Origin: Gyromitra esculenta
Lineage: Eukaryota > Ascomycota > Pezizomycetes > Pezizales > Discinaceae
Assembly (NCBI GenBank): GCA_038503075.1
Contig: JBCAML010000002.1
Coordinates: forward strand, 434,001 to 498,000
Reading direction: 5' to 3'
DNA length: 64,000 nucleotides
In this document: positions 48,501-58,201 of the stretch, piece by piece
Layout of the letters: every line of letters starts with the position of its first letter
Position numbering within the stretch: the stretch's first letter is position 1
Notes under the pieces: generated by a model
Database searches by the model: none
The model's input: the letters and a program-made list of their open reading frames with translations, nothing else
What the model was told of the DNA's origin: nothing
Position numbers and translations under genes: made by a program

Positions 48501-48674
48501 AACAATGGGGCTTTGGAGTCCCATGGAGGTCCCAAAGGCCTACAACCTGTTACCCGCGAACACGGTGATGGTGGAGAAGAGGGTGGAGAGGCGAAAAATG
48601 ATGTGAAGGGGTTCGAAGAGGAGGAGGAGGCTGAGGATAGTGAATCAGTGTGGGAATCGGTGGAGTCAGATTGA
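45523..48674 (+). CDS. METTL3/IME4-type mRNA N6-adenosine methyltransferase
   Basis: Seven exons: 45523-46798, 46912-47240, 47302-47410, 47468-47490, 47563-47901, 47963-48053, 48109-48674; in frame, 910 residues. The first 425 residues are low complexity, ending in a polyproline run (PPPPPPPPPP). Exon 2 holds the Cys/His-rich region CSHILKGRC...C plus LGDCSFLDSCDMMDRCPYVHY, as in METTL3. The MT-A70 domain carries the catalytic DPPW (residues 571-574), [54 protein letters not shown] and LELFGREHNIRPGW. The DPPW codons are split by an intron and followed by a 23-base exon. A C-terminal tail of about 140 residues is RGG-like then acidic. METTL3 deposits m6A on mRNA together with METTL14; in budding yeast Ime4 acts in meiosis. 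ATG 45523 is the first in a frame open from 45469; an upstream exon is not excluded. Confidence 0.92.
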
Positions 48675-50531
48675 AGGAATACATGTGTAGTATAGTAGCC
48701 ATGTAAAAGTACGTGTACTATCCATAGAAATACCAATCTTACGATTTGACCTTGAGACATTGATATTACAAAACTGTATGGCAATAAGGTGAGAGTGTCT
48801 AAAAGCCGAGGAAAAAATGAAGCAGACATCAACTTCCCCAAGGGATAACGCTTTGCATGTTATGTCGCGGGGCTGCTGGTATTTTTCTATTCTTTTGAAC
48901 ACTCCAAAAAGTAGTGAAAACGAGTGAGTTTCGATGACTGATAGTGCATATTATCCATTTAATGCAGGCATCAGTAGTAACTTATGCAAAACAAAGACTG
49001 GTGCGTTTACGTACATACCGCTTCGCTACGCAGACTGGTAAATTAGCTCTGCTTACGCCACTACCGTTCCTTTAGAGGAGTGTTCCTAACGGGCTGCTAT
49101 TCGCTTTCTTAACTCCCAAAGTCCCTATCTGATCGGGGGGGAGGGTTTTACCGAGGAATTTTTCTGAGTAATCAAAGCCAAGGGGAGAATAGGAATTAAT
49201 ACGTGTTACAGGAGCTCTAGAGAGAGAGATAGCCATGTGCATGAACAGAGCAGACAGAGGCTTCAGTACATGACCTCGAGCCTGTGGGCGAATCGATTTA
49301 TGCCCCCGTAGACTCGAAAAGCCACATATTGTCCAATTGCCATAGGTCAGGCTCTGGGTCACCAGATTGGCATGTCAGACCAGCACTGCACACATAAAAT
49401 TGATAAAGCCCGTGTCCCAATGGAACGCTCTAATGAACCCCATAGTGACCTCGGAATGCTTCGAGATCGATCTCAGCAGCCCCCAACTGATGTCTCGCAC
49501 GCTCCGGAATGTTCCGGACCAGCACATCTATACGTCCAGCCTTATACGCAGCCTTCGGGTCCTATCTCAACTTGAAATTTCTTAAGCTGCGAGCCAATGC
49601 CGGCCCGGGCCGAGGCGTCGACCGGCTTGCGGAGAATAGCTTGTGAAGAACACCAACATATATCCAGAGCGTGCACAGAAAAAAAACCCCTCACTGAGCA
49701 TCGCTTTAGGATAGGTAATTGCCTTTTGGTTTGCCTCGGGAAGATACTGTAGGGTTGGTTTATATGGATATGGATATGGATACGGTGTTGTGCATTCTTC
49801 CTGACTGTTTTCGCTGAGTGAGTGAGTCATAGTCTGGCGTGCCTTGTTCTGTTGGCTGGCTGGCTGGATCTCCTCCGTGGGGATTGTACGTACGTAGGGT
49901 GAATGTTCAGCTGGTTCCTCCTAGAGGGTTCCTCTAGTTGGGGGTCGGGGGATGTTCACGGTGCATATGCAGATTCGCTGCCAACGGGGCTATCAGAAGT
50001 ATGGAATCCATCTGTAATAGTCCGCAACCGCGACTTTGCCAGTGCAGAAAAACGATCCGAAGCGATTCGCATCAACTAGATAGTGGCTATTAGCATCTCT
50101 GTGCTGGAGGAGCGAGACAGAGGCCAAGCGAGAGCTGGGAAGCTCACTGGCAGCCGAGTGATATCTGGTGCAGCCACGTCCTCAAATGTGATATGTCTAC
50201 CAAGCTTGCAGATACATGTACATACATGTATCTAACTCAGACTCCCAGAGCAGCGTGCCGTGGCTCACAAGCAACTCGCAGCATCAACATCCACCGCCAG
50301 CCCAATCGCCTGCACTCCCAGTTAAACGCCAGTAAATAATTAATACGAGGTCTTCAACCAGATCACGGTTATGCGCCCCCCACGGTCCGAACAATCCGGC
50401 GTGGCAGGAGTCATGACATCACCGCCAAGCCCCAAACGCCCAAACCCACGATAAGCGATATCCCCTCCTACCCAATCTTCAGCCCCAGCCAAAGCCAGCA
50501 AATTGGTATTCAGTAAGAAAACCTAACTAAC
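48675..50531. other. Gene-poor interval between METTL3-like and acylphosphatase genes
   Basis: 1.86 kb without credible coding frames. It contains a (GGATAT)n-like run near 49760 and two TACATGTA palindromes only 2 bases apart (50213-50220 and 50223-50230), about 300 bp upstream of the acylphosphatase start. Confidence 0.55.
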
Positions 50532-50954
50532 ATGGCCATCAAACGCGTACGTCCCTCCCCTCCCCTTTTTTCCTCACTCTCTCACATCTAATTTTCTACT
50601 ATGTAGATCCACTTCCTAGTCCACGGCGACGTCCAAGGTCGTCCCCCCAAAACCTCACCAACTACTACCACTAATACTACTACTGCTACTGCTACTAATG
50701 CTAGCTACCCAGGAGTCTTCTACCGCAAATTCGCCGTCGAGAAAGCAGCGTCCCACGCGCTAACCGGCTACGTGCGCAACATCGCGAGCGGAAAAGTCGA
50801 GGGCGAGGCACAGGGCGAGGAGGAAGCGATTAGGCAGTTCCTGAAGGACCTGGATAAGGGTCCGCCGGCGGCACATGTAGTGAGGGTTGATCAGACGGAC
50901 AGGGACGCTGTGGATGGTGAGACGGGGTTTCGGAAGGAGTGGAGTGTAAGGTGA
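50532..50954 (+). CDS. Acylphosphatase
   Basis: Exons 50532-50546, 50607-50637 and 50713-50954 give 95 residues, against about 98 for the family. Intron 1 is 60 bp (GTACGT..TAG). Intron 2 is 75 bp (GTCGTC..CAG), rich in ACT repeats; it lies exactly within the catalytic loop, and its removal restores VQGVFYRKF. Active-site Arg20 and Asn38 (GYVRN) are 18 residues apart, as in the human enzyme (23 and 41). The rest, GKVEGEAQGEEEAIRQFL and GPPAAHVVRVD, follows the ferredoxin-like fold. The enzyme hydrolyses acyl phosphates such as carbamoyl phosphate in the cytosol. Intron 2 is a multiple of three and free of stops, so an unspliced form would be translated with 25 extra residues. The gene is convergent with AOX. 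Confidence 0.9.
50638..50712 (+). repeat. ACT/GCT-rich stop-free intron in acylphosphatase
   Basis: A 75-bp intron with an (ACT)n/(GCT)n microsatellite from about 50661 to 50699. It has no in-frame stop and would encode a Thr/Ala/Asn-rich insert. Its donor GTCGTC is weak. Confidence 0.7.
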
Positions 50955-51435
50955 TGTGGGTGGAGTGGAGTGGAGTGGAGTGGAGTTTAAGTGTTGTTGT
51001 GTAACTTTTTTTAAAACGAAGGGAATGGAATGGATGGTTCTGTTGGTTGTTTTTTCTTTCTTTCTGTCAGATCTGTGTAGCATGGTAAATAGCTGAAGGA
51101 TTGGTATACCCTACTAGTATAGCGCCAATTGGTATATTAGAAAGTGGAGAAGATAAACTAAGGAGGATGCAGACAGCGGTAGCAAAAAAACAAAATAAAG
51201 GCTTATGACAGCGCGCGTGCAGAGAACCCAACAGCGCCGGTATCCCTTCTAAGACGAAACGAAACGAAACGCCAGAACCCCTGAATATCAAACATAGGAG
51301 AGCGGAGAGCAAAGAGCAGAGAGGAGAGAGGAGAGAGAACAAAGCCACGACCACCACCACCACCGAAAAAACCCGCCAAGAAAGAATTTTGAGGAAACAA
51401 CAAAGAAGAGAGCCGAGAGAAGAGAAACCCCCCGC
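50955..51435. other. Convergent 3' region between acylphosphatase and AOX
   Basis: 481 bases that hold both 3' untranslated ends. A (GGAGT)n run at 50960-50987 and a purine-rich GAGA/CACC tract at 51295-51365 are present. No other gene is seen. Confidence 0.6.
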
Positions 51436-52701
51436 CTAAGAAGCCTTCACGGCAATCTCAGTCCTCTCCCACCCCACCGGCTTCGAGTACTCGTGTCCCT
51501 TCGTCGGGTGCGGCTTCGTCGGATCGTGATAGCTCAGCGCATACGGATTCGGATCCAGCTCCTGCTGCAGGTTCGCGAGCGTGTGGTTGACCTCTCTGTG
51601 CTTGGCCTCGTCCGCCCTGATGACCATCAAGATATCGAGCATGTTGGCGCCGTCCTTCAGGCCGAAATAGCTCTTTGCGATCTCGGGGGCCTGCAGGTTC
51701 GTCCACTCCGGGATCATCCCGTTCTCGAGGTCCGCGATCGCGCGCGTGTACGTTATCACCGCTTCCTCCTCGATGTAGCCCACGAAGCGGTGGCAGGTGC
51801 GCGGCGAGATGAGGTACGCGAGGAAAAAGGTGTTGAAGAAGACACCCTGCCCGCCGAGGATCATGGCACGCATGAACCAGCCGGGCTGGCGGAAGTGCAG
51901 GAAGGTTAGCAGGTGCAGGCGCTCGTTGTAGGCTTCTTCGAGCAGCGTCTCGATCCATGCGTGGTCGCGCTTGAGGCGGCGGATTGAGTGCAGGTGGCGG
52001 ATCATGCCGGCTACCATTCCGGGGACGCCTGGACGTGGGGTGTTAGCGGTGGTTTATTTGGGGGTATGGGGATGAGGGGAGGTGTTTTGGGGAGGGGGAT
52101 GGACCTGCGATGGATTCGAGAAAGATGAAACGAGCGAGCCATTTATCGGGAGTCATGTGGAATGCATTTGGGCCGTGAGCGGTCTTGTTCCCCATTGCAA
52201 TCTGTGGAGAGGAGGAATTCGTCAGTTACTATATCCTGGAGATAGTGGTGGGCGTGGAGGACATGCCTGTTTGTCGTGCTTATAGCCAGTTGCAAAATCG
52301 AAGCTCCAGCGGAAGAACCGCACAGCAGAAAGAGCAACCCAGTCGGACCAATCCTTCGCTTTGCGGTGTGCAATTACCTGCCAGCAGCCATTAGTCTCGT
52401 GCATCAAAATTCACGGTAGTAGTAAAGTACTCACGATGTCCTTCATTTCCTTCTCATTATACACAGGGTGGGGCCAAGACCGCTCCCTAAACTCCTTCAG
52501 GTTCCTCACCTCGGTCTCCGCAATGCTGTTTGGCTGCGAGGCATTGAAGAACGGCTGTGAAGAGGTTTTGAAGGTTCTCCTGTTTTGCTGGAGGAGGACA
52601 CAGGCAGTACCCCGAGTGACCAGGCCACCAGTAGCGATTTGGCTTAAGGATTTGCTAAGTGTCTTTGCACCCAGACGAGCTGTAACTCTTGTCGACAGCA
52701 T
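51436..52701 (-). CDS. AOX1: Alternative oxidase, mitochondrial
   Basis: Exons in transcription order 52701-52435, 52377-52267, 52201-52105, 52028-51436; 355 residues. The start ATG opens a basic, Ser/Thr-rich presequence [19 protein letters not shown]. The di-iron carboxylate ligands sit in the four-helix core: LES (Glu155), [24 protein letters not shown] and [12 protein letters not shown]. The enzyme takes electrons from ubiquinol to oxygen at the inner mitochondrial membrane, bypassing complexes III and IV without pumping protons. Intron 2 uses a GC donor (CAG|GCATGT), needed to join YKHDKQ to IAMGNK; introns 1 and 3 start GTGAGT and GTCCAT. The coding sequence is GC-rich, so long frames also appear on the other strand and are shadows. 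It is convergent with acylphosphatase. Confidence 0.95.
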
Positions 52702-52716
52702 TTTTAAGAGACGAGC

Positions 52717-52746
<30 letters not shown>
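52717..52746. repeat. (AGT)10 microsatellite in the AOX leader
   Basis: Ten AGT triplets (ACT on the AOX strand) end 16 bp upstream of the AOX start codon, hence in its 5' untranslated region. A CAA/CAG-type run follows. Confidence 0.85.
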
Positions 52747-52747
<1 letters not shown>

Positions 52748-52849
52748 TGTTGCTGTTGCTGCTTGCTGTTTGTCAATGATGGACTTGGGGAAATTCTCGG
52801 GAGGGTGAGGTAAAGAGCAACCAGAATATATATACCCAAACAAAAAATA

Positions 52850-52881
52850 GAAATAAAAATAAAAATAAAAATAAAAATAAA
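52850..52881. repeat. (AAAAT)n microsatellite
   Basis: About six AAAAT units, 150-180 bp upstream of the AOX start. Confidence 0.8.
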
Positions 52882-54605
52882 CCGGGTCCGGCTTGTTTGC
52901 TAAAACCAGCAGCAAAGAGCAGCCACAGCCGAAAGGGGCTTCTAGGGAGAAATCGGGACCCTCCAGGGGCAGCCGGCCATCTGCCAAAGCCCGCTGACTC
53001 GAGTCATTGAATCCAACGTCAACGCGCATGCCGCACACTCGCTTCTCCGGCCCCTGCATCGAGCGGCGCCGACTTACCTAACCCACCCTGGCTGCGCGGG
53101 CACAGATCGAAAACCAACCGGGCCCTAGCCCCCCCATCCAGCGTCGGGCCCCATCGGAACGGAAAAATCTGCAGGCCCAAGCCGGACAAATTCTGCTCGG
53201 GCGCAAAACAGCGATTTGTCACTGGCGGAAGCCTTCCGGTGCGGCGAGCTGGAGAGCTGCATGTGTGTGTGTATTTCTCGTTTCCTGTTGCCCTCCTGGG
53301 AAGCGTGTCTGTTCGACGATTCCTGGGCCGCCGACACAACTTTACCCTGAGTCTCGAGAGGCCTCTGCTCTGGATCTCGGGGCAGAACAGAGCGTCCGTA
53401 CTCCAGATTACTTTTTCCGTGCGTTACGCTCGCGATGCTGGCTCCCGCAGCTGACTGCAGAGCGTGGACAAGTCGAGCGGAGGTTAATCTTGGACTTGCT
53501 GACGAGGCCGGAGCCTGGGGCCAAATGCATCGCTTACTGTCGCAGGATTCAAATCACTCCACTATTACGTCTGCTGCGGCTGTGATTATGTGAGGCTCGT
53601 TCTGCTGGTGCTGCTGCTGCAGAGCATTGACAGCCACTGTGTCGGCCCTGGGTGTGGCCAGGGCTGCTGTATCCGGACCAACGCTGTCTGGCCCTGTGGC
53701 TGTGTGCACTCGCTGCCTTATTTCGTGCGTGCAAGACACCAGAAACGAGTGATGCTTGGTGTTTTCGCGGGGCGAAACGAAGGGAGGTTGGCTGTTTATC
53801 TGTTTGGGCGGATTGTGTATGTGTTTGGCTATATTGCATGTGTGGTCTCCTCTGCGTTGCATATCAAGTATTTTCGTCAAGTTCTGACCATTGATCCCAA
53901 GTTCGTCGTATCTCGACAGCGCACACAATGTCCACCTGGCATAACAAAAAGGCTGGTTCGGTGCTCGCGCCAATATGCCAGTTTAACAACCGCCAGAAAA
54001 CTGAAGAGCCTTTTGACTCGCTGGCCAGGCTCGGGCTATTTCTGGCGGTGCTCGAAAGGCTCCACCATCAGCTGGGCTTGGGAAGACTGCTCTTTGATAC
54101 GCAAAAAGGTCAATGATTGCAGTTACATATATCCAAACACCACAAAAACACACGAAATCATGCTGGATATTGAGAGTGCTCCCTCAAATAAACCCTCGAA
54201 GCTACAGCAAAGAAATTCGAAACCCGATATCGTCCCTAAAAATATCTCCTTAGCGCAGCTGTATATCGAATCAAGCCCCCCCACAAAGTCACACTCTAAA
54301 ACCCGCCCCAGCGAAGGTAGAAAGAAAAAAAAAATGTGTTAAAGTCCGCTTTAAATCGAGTTAAAAACCTCCTCGACGTAAACCTAATTGCCCTACAGCA
54401 TTGTGACTTGACATTTTTTAGACACCACACTGTAAATAGCTATTTATATCCGAGTTCTCCCCCCTCCCCCTTCCCACTCTCTTGCGGTTCGTACCTTCCT
54501 TCTTTAATACTTGCTGTTCTACGGATTATTCTTTTACTATATCACCTTTTTATATGTATATATCGCCCTCCCCGGCTTTACCACACTGCCAATCCACCAT
54601 CCACC

Positions 54606-57600
54606 ATGCGGAGCCTATCGCAGGCTTTAATGCGGATCCTGCTCCTGCAGGCCGCCGCAGCGCCTGTATGGAGCAGAAGCCCCACCGACAGAGATCTTGC
54701 TGCTCAGCGCGGGACTAAAGCGCTGTGCGAGAAGGAGGAGGTTGAGGATAAGTTTGATGCTTTCCAAGAGCTTTTTAACGATGGAGTTGTGGAGTTTGGA
54801 GATGATGATTATGGTTATGTGGATGTTGAGTTTGTGGATGCTGCTGAGGTGGCTGCGGATTCTGAGTCTGAGTCTGAGTCTGAAGAGCCTGGTGACGAAA
54901 AGGTTTCGAAGAGGGAGGTTGTTGAAGATGTTGTTATTGCTGTTGCTGTTGAGGAAGAGAGTGATACCCCTGTTAACAGAACATCTTCGGTCGATGTCTC
55001 TGTCGATAAAGTGGTTGCTATTGAACCCTCTATTGGAGACGATCTTCCTGTTGATCCTGAAGTTGTTATTGGGTCTCTTGTAGAAGACGAGCCTCTTCTG
55101 GATGAACCTCTCTTGGACGAAACCCTCTCGGAGGACGAAGCTCTCGTGGAAGATGAAATCCTCTCGGATGAGACTCTCCTGGAAACCGAACCTCTCGTGG
55201 CCGATCCTCCCACTGACGAGTTTGTCCAGCCCGACGAACCTCTCCGCGTAGCAAATGAACATCTCCTTGTCGACAGCCTAGTCTTAGACAATCCCCTCGC
55301 CGCTGCTGAATTCACGGCCCTATTGTTCCCCGCCGAAGCAGGGTTTCTATTCAAAGACGAACCTGCCCTCGAAGTCGATCTCGAACTCACACTGACTGAA
55401 TTCGCATCCAAGCCCCGAACTCCCACTCTCCTCAGCCAGATCTGCCGGTCCCGTGAATTCCAGCCTTCTCTTGAAAACTGGTGGGTCTCGGGAGCGGACC
55501 AGTGGCTGAGGGACTACACGGTTGCAAATAGGAACACTGATCCTTTCAAAATCTTTGGACTGGCCGGCTCGATTGCTCATAACTATCTTGGCGTCCAGGA
55601 CTTTGGGTGCGGGATTAATCCAAAGGGGGGTTTCCGCCCGAGGACGTGTCGTGTTAGCTGTTTGGACGTCGTTGCGAAAGTCAATGATCTTGAGGAAGCC
55701 AAGAGGGTTTTCTTCGTTCTTGCTGGTATTGTTGGGTTGTCGGAGAGGGTTGGGATTGTTCATGTAGGCCTTCTCTTTTCTTATATGTCCATGCAGTATT
55801 CCACTTCCTTTCACTTCGCGATATCAGATAATCCTCAATATCAACACTAACACCGCCAACAGAACGCCATCAAGCGAGTCCCACAAGGCGTCTCTCTCCT
55901 AGTCGGAGCTCTCCCCACCCAAGGAGGCCTCAACACAGCTCCGGACGCAGTCAGCACCATCCTCTTCAACGCCGTCGACTCGACCCTATTCGCAGCTGCG
56001 CCCTGGCTCCCAATAAACTCAATCCACGAAGCCAGCTATGAATCCCTCAAAGCTGCCAAACACTACTACGACATGGCCGTACAGGTATCCGCTCGCGTCG
56101 CGGGAGGTACTGATCCTTACAAGTGGGACAAGGCTTTCGACTCTGCCTTTGGAATGTCGCTTGCCGAGATTGACTTCGCTCCTAATGCCTATGTGACTGG
56201 TGTCGCACCGATTCCGGATGGTGTCGATGAAGATACTTGGTATAGTAAGGCTGTGTTAAGGACCAGGAGGGCATTGGAGGACGCTAGAACTCTGGTTGTG
56301 GAGATAGAAAGCGGGAATCTGACTGAAGCTAGAGCTGAGGGGTTTGAGTTGTTCAGGACACTGTTTACATACGATCCCGAGAGTCTGAGCAGGAAACAGC
56401 TGCAGGATCCTGAAGGAACTTTTGGGGAGGCCTTGAGCGATGCGGCGAGGAGAGCAAGGATTCTACTTGCGAGTATATTGACGGAGCTGTTGCGCGGAGA
56501 TGTGTCTACTCTTGATGGTATGAAATCCCTTGGAAGTGTTTGTGATGCTGTATCAAATATTGACATCCTAGCTGCTCCAGGAGTCACTGATCTTTCTACA
56601 CTCCTCCGTTATGGAAACTACCTCCCCTTCGGCCCCTCCGAGACCATCTCCAACTTCAAGAGGGCCAACATCCCCGAGTAAATCCACCTCAACCGCCCTC
56701 CCTCGCCCCATATCAAAACTAACAATATCCACAGGGTCCTCACACGCAACATCTTCATGGCACTATTCAACAACTCGATCCAGAAACAACTAACCTACAT
56801 CTCTTGCACCGAAGACAAACAGTACCGTACAAACCCACGCAAAGATCTGGCCGGCACAAGAGTCGATACCTGCAACAGAGACAACACCGGGCCTCAAAAC
56901 CTCAAAGCCTGTTTCGGCAACATGGTCTGCTACCTCTACGAATGGAACGAGCGATCCATGAGCCACATGTCCCGCAACCGTGCCCCCAAGGGACTCGAAA
57001 ACTGGGACGAAGAACCATGGAACCTCGATATCCAAGTAAACCCCACCTCTCCCCTCCCTTCCTTTCCCCTATATAGTCCACAACTAACAAATCCAGGACG
57101 TAATCCTCTCCTCCGTAGCCACAGCCCTCCAACCCCCCTCACTTGCAACCTCCCCAGATCACCTCTTCGCAACAACAACTCTATCCACCCTCGCCGCCCC
57201 CTCCTCCGCCAACCACTTCAGCATCCCCGTCTGCTTCAGCGCCCACAACTGGAACACCCCAGTAAGCGGCTACACCACCCTCTGCGACACATCCAAACAC
57301 TGCACAGCCAAGAACCTCCCGTGCCAGTGCGGGCCGTCTGGAGCGTCCACAGTCGCCCTCTGGGAATCCGTTGGCCTCGCTACGTCCCCGAAAGCCGACT
57401 TCTACTCCGCTACGCTGTGTCCGCGCCAGATCCAAAAGAAGGTTGCGGACCCGCTGGAACGGTATGTGGCGTACTGTAATCTGGGGATTAAGCGTCGTGG
57501 ATGTGGTGGCAGTCGGGTTGATGGGCCAAAGAGGTATCAGGGGAGGGATAAGTATTGTGGTATCGTCACGAGCGCGGTAGGGAGGACGGCGAACGGACTT

Positions 57601-57765
57601 GTTGGTGAGCTGGATCCGGAGACTAGGTATATGTTTTTGTGTCAGATCCAGAAAGGGGGCAGAGGGTGCGGTATGTATAAGAACGCTTTTGCAGAGCTGT
57701 GGGAAGCTGCTCAACTGGAGGTCGTCGTGGAAGAGGAGGAAGATGCTAAGATGATTGGGAAGTAA
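54606..57765 (+). CDS. Large secreted Cys-rich protein with acidic repeat, unknown function
   Basis: Exons 54606-55763, 55863-56677, 56735-57035 and 57097-57765 give 980 residues. The ATG at 54606 opens a signal-peptide-like N terminus (MRSLSQALMRILLLQAAAAP). Residues about 45-260 are very acidic and include a loosely repeated 6-8-residue unit of the type xLLDExL (EDEPLLDEPLLDETLSEDEAL and onward). The rest is a globular, Cys-containing ectodomain: ENWWVSGADQWLRDYTVANRNT, LAGSIAHNYLGVQDFGCGI, GVSLLVGALPTQGG, CFGNMVCYLYEWN, FSIPVCFSAHNWNTP and LPCQCG. It resembles uncharacterised large secreted proteins I have seen in other Pezizomycotina, with no assigned reaction. No catalytic motif is visible. 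It is probably extracellular or wall-associated. The gene is convergent with BUB1. Confidence 0.8.
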
Positions 57766-58201
57766 AAGATACGGATGCCCACAGGTAAAAGGGCAGAGTG
57801 GAAGGAGACTGGAGACAAAAATTGGGTAGCTGAGCGGGCGTTTATGGTTCCTGATTGAATCCCTTTCTGATTTTTACCTAGTTAAAATGTTTGGTACCTA
57901 AAATAAAAATAAGAGTTGCTTGGAAAACCGTTGGACTGGAAAACGGGTCATGGCCCCGGAAGCCGAAAACCACTGGTCCGAGATGTCGAGTGATTTTTTA
58001 TGATGCAAAAGCCAATTCCAAGAAACCAAAACCAAAGTTATATTCCGAAATCATCACATCAAGCATTTATTTAGTATAACGAACCCAGAATACCACAAAA
58101 AAGAACCTCCCATAATCCACGCAAATGATATCTAAGAAACCAAGAACAAAAAACAAACTCCCTAACTCATAACTCGTACATCTCTTCCTTCTCTCCCCTT
58201 A
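57766..58201. other. Convergent 3' region between the secreted-protein gene and BUB1
   Basis: 436 AT-rich bases holding both 3' untranslated ends. Nothing else is recognised. Confidence 0.6.

Larger units (their letters stand above)
52702..54605. other. Divergent intergenic region between AOX and the secreted-protein gene
   Basis: 1.9 kb upstream of both genes. It contains an (AGT)10 run and an (AAAAT)n run near the AOX start. A 250-codon frame at 53590-54342 begins with GTG, overlaps an antisense frame of similar quality and has no motif, so it is not called a gene. A CT-rich block near 54460-54600 probably marks the promoter of the secreted-protein gene. Confidence 0.55.

Noticed and set aside
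51458..51958. Long alternative frames on both strands over the AOX last exon
   Set aside because: GC-rich third positions keep other frames open; the AOX frame carries all family motifs.
53590..54342. 250-codon plus-strand frame upstream of the secreted-protein gene
   Set aside because: Begins at GTG without a nearby ATG, overlaps a long antisense frame of equal quality and shows no conserved motif; probably chance openness in a GC-richer leader or promoter.
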